In this document: in pieces, positions 1 through 10,345 of the stretch
How the letters are laid out: each line of letters starts with the position of its first letter
How positions within the stretch are numbered: position 1 is the first letter of the stretch
DNA from: Oxyruncus cristatus
Lineage: Eukaryota > Chordata > Aves > Passeriformes > Cotingidae
Direction of reading: 5' to 3'
NCBI GenBank assembly: GCA_013399855.1
Contig: VXAY01002869.1
Location: forward strand, 62,001 to 126,000
DNA length: 64,000 nucleotides
Notes under the pieces: model-generated
What the model saw: only the letters and a program-made list of their open reading frames with translations
What the model was told of the DNA's origin: nothing
Database searches by the model: none
Translations under genes and position numbers: made by a program

Positions 1-1798
1 GCAGGGGTCACCATCCCAGCAGTTGGCATGTACAACATGATGCCCTTGCCTCGAACACGGAGCCACTAAAACCACTGGAGAGTGTTCTCCTGCCTAAGTC
101 AGCCTGTCAGTCAAAAGGGCTTCTCTCTAGTTTCCTCTGTTGTGAAGTCTCTTTGTCTGTCAGTCTGTCTGCTCCCCGTCTTCAGGATCTCTCTCCATCT
201 GGTGCACCACCCTTCTGGGAAGGCGCAGACAGACCTTGGCGGCCTAATGCTTGCACACTCCTGAACAGCTCTGAGGCCTGGCTTTGGTTTTGGAACAATC
301 ATGCTTTACTGTTTCTTACAGCTGTTTTTAAGGGCAGTGGCAGGGAAGTCTATCTCTTTTAAAGGTAATGAGTGCAGTTAGATTCTTCATCTGAGGACTT
401 CTGAAAGGTCAAACCCAACCTTATTAGGAAAACTCTGGTGATTTGCACAGACACCAGCAGTGGGAACAATGAAGACATATGGGGAGCATTATTTCATTCA
501 CAGCTGGGTACCCGGGACCAAAAAGAAAAAAAAAGAGATCCCAGGAAAAATTGGGGCATTTATAGCTTCCAGGGAATGGAGTGGAAGCAAAAAAAGAAAA
601 GAACCCTCCCTTCAACAAACCCAAACTGGAGATAGTATAAATCAAGGAACCTGAAATACACACAACCCCAACAGGCCGCTACAAAGTGAAATGTAACTTT
701 TTCTTCTCTAATGCAGAACAGCTTAATACAGTGGCATAAACAGTGGACTCATTGTCTCAGTTAATTGGAAAGGATTGTGAATTTTAAATCATCAGATTTT
801 AGGCAACCAAGACTGTGAAGGTCTGAATAAGTTTAAATCAAAAGCTACCAGCACTGGGGATCTTAAAAAATTACCTCATTGTTATTATTATGCAATAAAT
901 AAGTACTTGCAGTATTATGGTCTTCTAAATCTTACCTTTTTCTTATTCAGGAGAGAAATATTATCATTATTTTTCCACTCTTCTTCAGTTCAGTCTCTCT
1001 TTTTCTGTAATAAATAAACCAATAGAAAATTATAATAATTTCTAAGCAATAAATTTAATGATACTTTGAAAAAAAAAAAACAAACAAATCACTTTATCTA
1101 TACATAATTTCTAGGAACAAATCCCAGCACAAAAAGAAAAACATTGCATAGAGGAATGTTTTTTTGAGCTATCCCATAAGCCTCACTGGGACTATTGCCT
1201 CAAGTTTCAGCAGGGAATGGTTACAGCAAAGTACATTAGTACTGCAATTTTCTCCATTTATCAACAATTCTCTTTCCTACTTAGTATTTTCTCGAGAAGG
1301 CTATACTAATAGTATACAGTATCTACAGAGGGCAGTAGCCCTCTAAAGCTGCTTCCTCAGGTGCAAAGCAGAAATCCGGCATGACTTATTTAGATTCCAG
1401 CCAGTAAATTCATTTAAGCCTGCTTCCTAATAAATCAAAATACAAAAAAATGTGCTGTTAGGTTTTCAAGTTGGTAGTGGCTGTGAAAACCAATAGGTCT
1501 TCTATGATTTCCCCTTGAAAATTTAAGCTCACTCTTAATATTAAAAAACTACATAGGTATGAAATAATTGGAGAAGTGAAAATTAATACTATTATTGTGT
1601 TACCTAATATGTGATTTTGCCTCTCTTTATTCGAAAGATTATCTGTCCAGTTTTTAACATTTTTATTTTTTTTGATAGGTTTCCAACTTTTTTTTATCAG
1701 GGCCGTAATAGCTAGCATAATCAGACTGAAGGGTTTCTTTGACATTGTCACTAGCTACTATTGAATCTTTCTGCTCACCATTAATGTCATATAAAGTT
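1..1798. other. Non-coding DNA, GC-richer at the start
   Basis: The first 300 bases are noticeably more GC-rich than what follows, which is AT-rich. I see no recognisable protein. Open frames here are at most 97 codons and overlap on opposite strands. A 12-base A-run lies near 1069-1080. A small exon-like segment at 322-364 is listed separately. Confidence 0.5.
322..364 (+). other. Candidate 43-bp micro-exon (splice signals only)
   Basis: A pyrimidine-rich acceptor ending in TTTCTTACAG at 321 is followed 43 bases later by a strong donor, AAAG then GTAATG, at 365. One frame is open through the segment (LFLRAVAGKSISFK), but the product is not recognised. The case rests on splice-site quality alone, and such pairs occur by chance in a window this long. 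It could be a non-coding exon or nothing. Confidence 0.15.
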
Positions 1799-2045
1799 GT
1801 GGGCAACTAGCAAAGACTTGTGTTTCCCTCTGGATACTCTTGAACTCTTGGGCATGTATATTGCCTGGGCCAAGAGGTTAGGAATTAAATAAAAGCACTC
1901 TCATAGTCGATCACCCTCAACACAACTCATCTGTCCCAGTGGCCACATAAGCTCTCCTTTGACCACATCATACGAGCCAGCAACGCTCTGCCGACCTTCT
2001 GAGCGCAATAACTCCTGGGCGACCAGCATCAGGGATGGGTGAGTG
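1799..2045 (+). mobile_element. Possible solo LTR fragment (R/U5-like)
   Basis: An AATAAA signal at 1888-1893 is followed by about 130 bases unusually rich in CpG (near 1908, 1971, 1982, 1992, 2004 and 2020) for this AT-rich neighbourhood. A polyadenylation signal ahead of a CpG-rich, pyrimidine-rich tail is the usual R/U5 layout of avian endogenous retrovirus LTRs, and the wording resembles bird ERVL-type LTRs as I remember them. No paired LTR, primer-binding site or internal retroviral frame is visible, so this would be a solo or truncated copy. Both ends are approximate. Confidence 0.4.
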
Positions 2046-4604
2046 CACCAGGCCCCTTCCCACAGGAGCTGGTTGAATGAACAGTAGTGTTAGAACAACT
2101 TTTTTCCCACAGCAAAATCTGTGATATAATGAAAGGCCAAGGAGTCATAACTGACACGTTTTTTCCACTTAGTCTATCAGCTAGACCAAGTCTCAAGCAC
2201 ATGATGTAATGAAAGATTAGCCATCAGCCACAGTACAGGAGGATGTGAAGGAAGGACAGGTATGCAAACACTAGGAGATGATTAACCACACTATGCCCTC
2301 ACTTTTGAAACATAGATGAAGTCTATTTTACTCCATTTTATTACAATTCCTTGTTGTAGTTACATGTAGTTATATGGGGGTAGGCTGTGATGAACAAGGT
2401 CAAAATTTTAGCTTGTTATGTGAGCGCAAATCCCACTGAAGGGGTGACTGCATATAAGTACCAAAGGATGAAATGAATTGCTATTAAAAGGAGTATTTTT
2501 CCCCATTATTGTTGTTGTTATGGGAAAAAATCTGGGCAAAGAACTTTTGGAAGGAAAGTATTTTCTAATGGCCAAGTAAGTAATAGCAAAGAAAACAAAG
2601 AAAACAAATTATCAAGCTGAAACTAAGCTAATGAAGAAAACAATGGTTAGAACAGCAAATTAAACAGAGGGAAGATGCTTAAAAAACAATCCTCACACCA
2701 TTCCTGCTCACAGTCAGCAAGCTGACTGCACGTGGATGACAAAAGTTCTTTTTTTCCTTCACTTTTAAAAATATCTCCCTCTTCCACTGAGAGAAATACA
2801 TGACTTTTTTATTTTTCTTTCTTGCCTCTACTGCACTGAAGATGCCAATTTCAAGTACATGTGATAAGACAAAATCAAGAAGCACCTAATCACACACACA
2901 ATGTTGGAGTGAAACACTGACTGTAGGAATCTCCTTATCTACACACAAAAAAGAATAAGAATATCAGGTGATGAAGCAGTGTGATGATGAAATAAGTCCT
3001 TGAATGTTATACAGAAGAATGAGTCCAACAGCACTGGAATCAACAGGAGTCTTTCCATTTACCTTAGGAGGCACTGAACAAGTCCATACAAAGCAGGAAA
3101 ATACACTTGGAGATGGTAGCTACCATTGTCAAAGTTTCCAGCTCCCTGTTTTCCACATTCATGAGCATACGGAAATATAATACTTTCCAGTAGGTGCACA
3201 AAAGAGTCCATTATGACTTAACTTTAGAGAGGATGTTATGCCATAATTTTATTCTATGGAAAAAAGACCCGTTCCTTTCTTTAAATGCTGCTGTGTTTAA
3301 ACATATTGCAGGAGAGTTTTAATTTTTCTTCTTTCATTTTATTTCTTCAGGTTTCTGTACACCATTTACTACCAAAATTCTGAATACAGCCTTAGTCAGG
3401 AACCTTGCCACAGCGCCTTTCCAACCTGTGGTACAGATGGAGAGACTTAACAGCATCCCAGGATGAGAAAGGCTTACAGCATGCTGTAATGCAAGATTAG
3501 TATTTATTGTTTCTGCCTTTGAACAGCAGGAGTTTAGATACTGCTGGATGGCATATTGTTTGGGAATTTGAGGGAGTGTAGGTGTGTGTGTGACACTGAG
3601 AGAAATCTTCCCTGTATAACACAGATAACCAACAAAACATAGTAGGGTTTACTATGTGCAGGACTTTTTCCATACTTGGGATATCTTGGTAATAAAATGT
3701 TTTCCAAACCATTCCAGAAGCGGTAATACATGGCTGTTACCATCTCCTGGGGCTGCAAAGATCTTATTTCACAAAAGAAACACTGTCACAAAGCTTCCAA
3801 AGGAAGACCTGAGGGACTACAGGGAGCGTTACATGTGATTCACTTCATCTTAGATAGACCTAAATTTATGTACTCAGTTTCATGCCAGAAGGGAGGTCTT
3901 TCAGAAAACAGGAGAATGCTAGACCCACATTTTTCTACAGACTCAGCCAGAGACATGTTCATTACTTCCTTGGACCAATGATGTATGAAGACTGTCCTTA
4001 CGCACCAGCTTCCAATTTCACTCAGAAACGACTTTATTCCAGTGGTGATCTCAGTGATTTCTGTGTGCATAAAGTGCTTTTGCATTTCCAGGGTTTAAAT
4101 ATTCTATACACAAGTTAGAAGCACAAGACGATTGCAGTTGTAACTCACTGAAAATAGAATGACCCAGAAAACATTCTGATGGCTAACTTCAAAATTTCCA
4201 ATAAACAGACAGGAGAATCCAATTCTAGTTATCCAATACTTTTTTTTTGCTGGACCATCTGTAAGAATGATTGCAGAGCAGTCTGAGCAACTACAATTTA
4301 TGCAAGCATTCAACTCTCCTCTGGCTTCATCTTTCTCATTGCCTTCAGTAGACACTGTAAAAAGTATTTCTGGATAAGGATAATTCCTAGTATTTCTCAA
4401 ACCTGGAGCTCCATTACTGACACACAGGGGTCCTCCAGTGTACACAGAGCTCTCCCACTGCCCGGTACTGCAGTGATGATGCCATCTAGCCTTGCTCATA
4501 AGAGATTCAGAAGGCAGAGTAGTAAAAAGGCACCAAATGCCAGCAACTTATGAACCTTACGGACTTCACCACTCATGCAGCAGGATTGCCACAGCAATGG
4601 AAAC
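2046..4604. other. Non-coding DNA, nothing recognised
   Basis: AT-rich sequence. Short open frames are scattered on both strands, the longest 131 codons on the minus strand at 4104-4499, with no recognisable domain. I see no RNA gene or clear mobile element. Confidence 0.5.
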
Positions 4605-4683
4605 ATAATTTAAGCAGTTGTGCTGTGCTTTCAATTCCCCCTACCTTCTTTTTTTTCTTTCATTGGATTGAAATGTGACCAAA
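4605..4683 (+). repeat. 79-bp exact direct repeat, copy A
   Basis: By base-by-base reading this is identical over 79 bases to 6408-6486, 1803 bases downstream. It begins ATAATTTAAGCAG, has a CCCCCTACC block and an eight-T run, and ends GTGACCAAA. The flanks do not match. Directly after the match, copy A runs into more A's (to about 4688), as a retrocopied fragment with a short tail might. No clear target-site duplication is seen. Confidence 0.9.
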
Positions 4684-5479
4684 AAAAACAACTGATCAGC
4701 CTGTGCAGATCATTACAACATCTATTTCTATATGCAAAACAGTGACAGTTATAACTGATCTCATATGCTTCTAGACATTTATAACTCAAAGAGATTATCT
4801 CAGTAGACTAATTATAAAGGGCTTTGATCACTTACTGCTAAAGATTACTTTCTATCAATATACTGGATATGCAAGGGACAATTTAGCATCAGTCCTAAAA
4901 TGACCCCTGACCCCCATTTCTGGGTGAGAAGGTGCAGAAGAAAATTTCTTGTTGTCACCTTTTTGAAGAGTAAATACTGCTTTTAACAGTCGTGAGCAAA
5001 CCCCTTAAATTAGATAAAATTGAGCTATATACATATTTTTTTCCTGCGACAACAGACTCTGCTAACTTAATTTTTCATCATGATTTTGGTGGATATGACT
5101 AAAAATTACTGTAGTAGTTGATTGTTCATTTGGAAAAATGTGTTAGTCTGACACAAGAATCTATTTTGCTACATTGTGAAAAAACACTGACTAGAGGATT
5201 AAAGTCTGCTTCCCAGTGCTTAGCTAGCTAGCTGTTGCCAAAACTAGACATAGCTCTTAACTTCAAAAGAACAAAGGACAAATTCTGCTTCCTAACATAA
5301 ACACAGAAAACCAAAGTAAAAATTTGAACGTTAAGAGAATTCAAGTAAAAATACAATAAAGCCAACATAGCAGGTGATAAAAATACTCTAAGCAGTCTAA
5401 AATAACAGAAAATATACCATTCAGCTCTAATACAGCAAGCCACTTTACATATAACTTGCAATTTTTCCTAATTTGGTTT
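4684..5479. other. Non-coding DNA, nothing recognised
   Basis: AT-rich sequence with no convincing frame. A 12-base palindrome made of CTAG units (AGCTAGCTAGCT) lies at 5222-5233. I attach no function to it. Confidence 0.5.
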
Positions 5480-5783
5480 AATCAGAAGGCTTACAGCATT
5501 GGTGGATGAGGAAAGAGCAACTGACATCATCTACCTGGACTTGTGCAAAACCTTTGACAATGTCTCGCATGACATCCTTGCCTCTAAACTGGAGACACAT
5601 GGATTTGATTGATGGACAACTTCTGGATAAGTAATTGGCTGGATGGTTACACTCAAAGGGTTGGGGTCAACAGTTCTGTGTCCAAAAGGAGAGCAAAGTG
5701 GTGTTTCGGGGTCGGTGTTGGACCAGCACATTTAACATCTTTGTTGGTGACATAGACAGTGGAATCAAGTGCACCCTCATCAA
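5480..5783 (+). mobile_element. CR1 retrotransposon ORF2 fragment, 5' part of a split copy
   Basis: Translation gives CR1 reverse-transcriptase sequence: a DEERATDIIYLDLCKTFDN block, then VSHDILASKLETHGFD, then NWLDGYTQR, and in a shifted frame FNIFVGDIDSGIKCTLIK. These correspond in order to the finger and palm blocks of CR1-type reverse transcriptase. The copy is dead: stops follow HGFD, there is at least one frameshift, and the catalytic ADD block that should come next is missing. Homology stops at about 5783 and resumes at about 10020 at the adjacent CR1 position. The 5' end is approximate. Confidence 0.85.
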
Positions 5784-6313
5784 ATCATATCTAAAAACGC
5801 CCTGCTCAACCTCCCTCTTCATGTATTTTGTGTGCTTTCTTAGTTGATAAAATATCAGCATCTTCCTGCGCCTTACTGTTCTGGTAGATTTTTCAGCAGC
5901 CAAATACAGCCTTCTGTTTAGCAAGAAACACAGACTACTGACAAGGTTGTTTCAGACAGAAATGTAACTCGGGATTTAATAAAGCAGACTTTTCCTATAT
6001 TTCAGCACTTAAAATAACAAAGTCAGTGTGACTTGAAACCTGACCACTCCTTATCACATTCTGAACACAAACAACAAGGTCACTACAATCAATGAGTCAA
6101 AAACCAAGATGGCCTTAATTTAAATATATAAGGAACAATTTAGGGAAGTGAAACAAGAAGACAGGGAAGGAGGGAAGGAAGCCTGCTTGCTGGAAATTTG
6201 CCTCTCTGATTTGGAGAAAGCACAAGTTCACCAGAAAAAGACAGAAAGAAAAATAATTATAAGTAATATTTCTTTTGTGTTAGCTTGTTAATGTCCTTAA
6301 AAATTTTATTAGC

Positions 6314-6329
6314 TTTTTTTTTTTTTTTT
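6314..6329. repeat. Poly-T run, 16 bases
   Basis: Uninterrupted T homopolymer upstream of copy B of the 79-bp repeat. It could be the reverse-strand A-tail of an old retrocopy, but nothing adjacent is recognised. Confidence 0.8.
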
Positions 6330-6407
6330 GGAGAAATGTGGAACCATTCCATAAACACAACTGAGCTCTGCCTTCTGTTAAGGGTTGCAGCACCATTGAA
6401 GTTTGAA

Positions 6408-6486
6408 ATAATTTAAGCAGTTGTGCTGTGCTTTCAATTCCCCCTACCTTCTTTTTTTTCTTTCATTGGATTGAAATGTGACCAAA
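6408..6486 (+). repeat. 79-bp exact direct repeat, copy B
   Basis: Identical to 4605-4683 over 79 bases. On its right, copy B continues into TAGCAGCATGACTG, whereas copy A continues into an A-run. This copy lies inside the block that interrupts the CR1 element, while copy A lies outside it. Confidence 0.9.
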
Positions 6487-9400
6487 TAGCAGCATGACTG
6501 TGAATGGAAAAGATAATTCTCACACGACATTCTTCTCAGTGCTCTGGGGAAAACACACACATAAAAACACATTTGTTCACATCTGATTCAAGATGTGAAA
6601 AAAAAAAAAAAATAAGGCAAATCTATGAGGTTTTTTTCTGAAATCTGAAACAGACTTTATAACTTTATAACTCTCCTATGATTTGTTTTGTTTGGACTAA
6701 TTATGAGTTCTGCTTCATGTTGCCACAATAGACACTAAACATTTGCAATATATTTACTGAGGTTTAAGGAATTATGGGATTAATTTGTATCTATTACACC
6801 ATTATCCTTAAGCAAAACTGCTTTAGTAATCCATGTGAATATAAGTCAAAGCGGTGACTTATCAGTCTAACCAGACATTTTGCATTCTCAGAACATTACA
6901 TAATACAGAGCTCTAGGAAATTTTGTTTCTCAGGAAAAACATCCTCTTCTGTTGAAATCTTACACTGCTATATTGGCAGTGCTGAACTAAAGATGGATAC
7001 AAAAGACCTTGAGGATTGGCTGCGAGCTGTAGTTTGCACTGCCTCTTTCCTATTAGTGTAATTTGTATAATGAACTTAAAAATGGAAAATTCCTGAAGTT
7101 AAATGTGTCCAAAGAGTGAAAGGTACACTAAATACTCTTATGCTAGGGACATAGGCAGTAAGGATACAGGTACTTCTGTTGTTGTGCCTCCTTCCCCCAC
7201 CCCAAACACAGAGAGAAAAAACATTCACTTCCCTTATTAAAACATGATGGTGGAACTAGTTCTTACTAGGACCATTTTCTTCCATGTTCTACTCACAAAA
7301 TCTAAATTAGATTAGATTCAGGCTTCAGCAACACTAAGTCTCCTCTTCCAAACATCTACTTATCTTTTAAGTTTCTCTAGCAATATGAAGAAGGGACGAG
7401 AATCATGAAAGCTCTTAGCTTTAAAAGTTATTTTTGATCTTAAAAGCTCAAGTCTTCTTTATTTCATTCAGTTTTTTTCTTGTAAATTGATAACTTCGCC
7501 TGAAGTTTAAAGCCAGAAAATTGGTATTAGCATTCTTCCCTTAGTGTCATGGTATATAGGATTGCACAGTATCAATTCACCTGTAAAACTCAAGGCTGTG
7601 ATGTATGATTTTGAAAATGCATACACTACTATATTAATAAATAAGTTTTTCCAGCTCTTCCATTTTATATATCCTTCTCTCTGGACAAGGCCACTAACCG
7701 TCTAATAGAGCAGAATAGGATATCTGTCCTGATGGGAGAGCTCACCAGTGCTTCTTGTTCATAGCTTGGCATATAAACTACCATGTAAAAATGGCTGTTC
7801 CAATGTACATCAAGACGTGGAGGAGCTGAGCAGATGCCATGGAGCACATCCATCTTTATTTGCAATGGGACCTCTAATTTCTAGGAGATTCATAGAGCAA
7901 CATCTGGGAGGAGTGATTCTGAAATCTTCCTGAGGTGCCAGTGATCATGGATCAGTGCAGAATGAAGACCTGTGTTGAGGCTCCAACCTGCAAATGAGGA
8001 GTCTAAGACTGTATTTCAGAGCCATCGTCTCACTAAGCAGAGTAGACCTAACTAGCCAGCGAGAAGGAAACCTTTGCCTTGCCAGAGTTTGAATGTCTAA
8101 ATCATCCTGCCCAGGAATTGACAACTCATTCTCTTCAGGAGGTTATAGTAGGTACTCAACCACTGTATGGTCAAAGCTCTTGTGGTGGAAAGAGCACTGT
8201 TAAAGAAATCAGAAACATCTTCCAGATGAGAGTGGTCACACATCTCTTTGACAGGAGTACCTTTACCACACAGCTGCAAAGCTGGTGTGGGTCCAACGTC
8301 ACGTTTATTCAAAGAATGCTGAGCCAGTTTCAATGCATCTGTACAAACAGGTTTGCACTGATTTAAAAAGTCAATAAATGCCATTGTAGACAAGCTGTGA
8401 GTTTCAGAGCGATTTATAGATTTGTGGTGATGACTGCTATCATTTATTGGTTACCTATGAGAAGTTACAAGATGATGGATAATGAAGAAGGGCAGATAAA
8501 AGCTCTATCAGATAATCCTTGCTAGCAACACAATTCAGTGAAAAGGTCAAAAATAGCAGGGCAGTAACCAGGTTTTAAGCAGTAAATGTTACTGAAAGTG
8601 AGGTTATTTTGAGTCTTTTCAATGCTAAACCTAATAAACAAATACCAGAAAGAAGTATTCCCCTTTACTGCAACCCTATAAAAAACCCATGGAAGTTTCT
8701 TTCTCTTAATTTCCTCGTGCTGACAAAGATAGCTCAGAGGTAGATTGAGCTTCACAAAATATGTATTCCAATCTAAATATTCAAGAGTTGGATGAATGGT
8801 GCAGGTGGTCACATCACTTGCATAATGGACGAGTCAACAGTTGATCTTCTCTCACACAACAAACAACCGTCTTAATAAAAAAGTTTCAGATATTTTGCCT
8901 CAAAATTATGACAGGAGAAACTGAAACGGTGTTTCCTAGAACACTACAAGAGGTTAGTAGAAATTGTGTGTTCCTAATTAAATGACTGGTATTGAATGAA
9001 TAGAATATTTAATGCTATTCACAAAGTAGTTAAGCTCAGACAGTAGGAAGCTTTTTAAGAGGGCACATATGAGCAAACTCAGGTAGAAATCAGGCAGACT
9101 AAAACTACCCAAAATATTCTCTAAATTAGAGTGGCTTTGGAGTTTGTATGTTTTAAGTTCATAAATTTCAGCTTTGTTGATTAACTCTTTATCTGGCAAC
9201 AAACAGAATTTTAAAATAACTTCATAAGGACAATACATGCATCAATAGGACATGCATGTTGGACTAAAATCAGGTTGCTATAATTATCAGTTCTAAAGTT
9301 ACAGAGACATATAAGAACCATCACTACTGAGAATCGACAAGTTATGGGACTTCAAGTAAAATGAGGATGCCAAAAGGCAGCAATTACTAGAGAGCAGCAA

Positions 9401-10019
9401 GGTACTCAGAGGAAATAATATCACTAATATCACTGATGATAAGGGCTCCAGACTGCGGAGTGCAGTTGTTTGAAATTCATCTATTTCAGGACTCACAAAG
9501 TTTATTTGAAGTCCTCTCAAACTTCTGTAAAAGACAATAAAAATCCGTAACTGAAAATAAAGTCTAAACTTAAAATAAAAAAATTTTGCGTGGTTTTAGC
9601 TTATATGTTTTAAATACTATCTTCAACACTGTTTAGTTGGACTGCACAGCAAACCACTGAATTTGAAAGACACTGTTTGAAGGAGATCTTCTTAAGTATG
9701 TCCAGTGTGACAGAGCTGGTCAAAAAGAGGAAGAAGGCCATCACATGAAAATATATTTTGGAGAAATATCTGCAGCTCCCTGTGACTGAAAGAGCTATTT
9801 AAAGGTCAGTTAAGAACAACTGCATACATCATGAACAAACTGCAAGATGGAATGGGGGATTGCTTTAATAAACTGCTTTTTATAAATATCCAGTTTATTC
9901 ACTGAGAACTCAGGTTGAAAATCAAGAATAAAATTTAATTTAAATTTTAAATTTAAAGTAAAATAATGAAAACAACAACTTGAGGGCAAGTGTTTTAAGG
10001 AAGATAAGCAACTGTTATG

Positions 10020-10345
10020 AAGTTTGAGAATGGCACACCAAATTGGAGGTAGCAGTGGATCTCTGCAAGATGTAACTGCTAGGCAGAAGGACCTAGGTGG
10101 GCTGGAGCAATGGGCCATCAGGAATCTAATGGAATTCAGCAAGAACAGATGCTAAGTCCCTTTGCTCAGAGCTCATTAGATGGCACCCACAGTACTGTGC
10201 CCAATTTTGGGGCCTGCAGTATAAAACCAGCAATGGTAAACTGGAAAAAGTTCAGTGGAGGACTATCAAGATATTTTAGGGATGGAGCATTTGCCCTGTA
10301 GTGAGAACCTGGGATCCTCCTGGAGATGAGCTGGACTTTCCCTGT
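10020..10345 (+). mobile_element. CR1 retrotransposon ORF2 fragment, 3' part of the split copy
   Basis: The sequence from AAGTTTGAGAATGG (about 10020) corresponds to the CR1 segment straight after the point where the 5480-5783 piece stops. It then reads GLEQWAIRNLMEFSKN, skips an estimated 80-100 codons, and resumes as HPQYCAQFWGLQYK, then KVQWRTIKIF and, after a stop, the GWSICP segment that corresponds to CR1 GLEHLP. These are recognisable CR1 ORF2 blocks in order, with stops and an internal deletion, so the copy is dead. Homology is clear to about 10302 and doubtful after that. No CR1 3' end is present. Confidence 0.75.

Larger units (their letters stand above)
5784..10019. other. 4.2-kb block interrupting a CR1 copy; no gene recognised
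   Basis: This AT-rich block lies between two CR1 pieces that adjoin each other in CR1 coordinates, so it may be an insertion. It carries a 16-base T-run (6314-6329), a 15-base A-run (6598-6612) and copy B of the 79-bp repeat. Open frames overlap on opposite strands at 8079-8366 (+, 95 codons) and 8097-8393 (-, 98 codons). Neither product is recognised and both could be chance. The two ends do not look like a pair of LTRs, and I see no terminal inverted repeats or retroviral or transposase domain. Confidence 0.45.

Noticed and set aside
5784..10019. The CR1-splitting block as an endogenous retrovirus
   Set aside because: Its two ends do not resemble each other as LTRs, and no retroviral gene remnants are visible.
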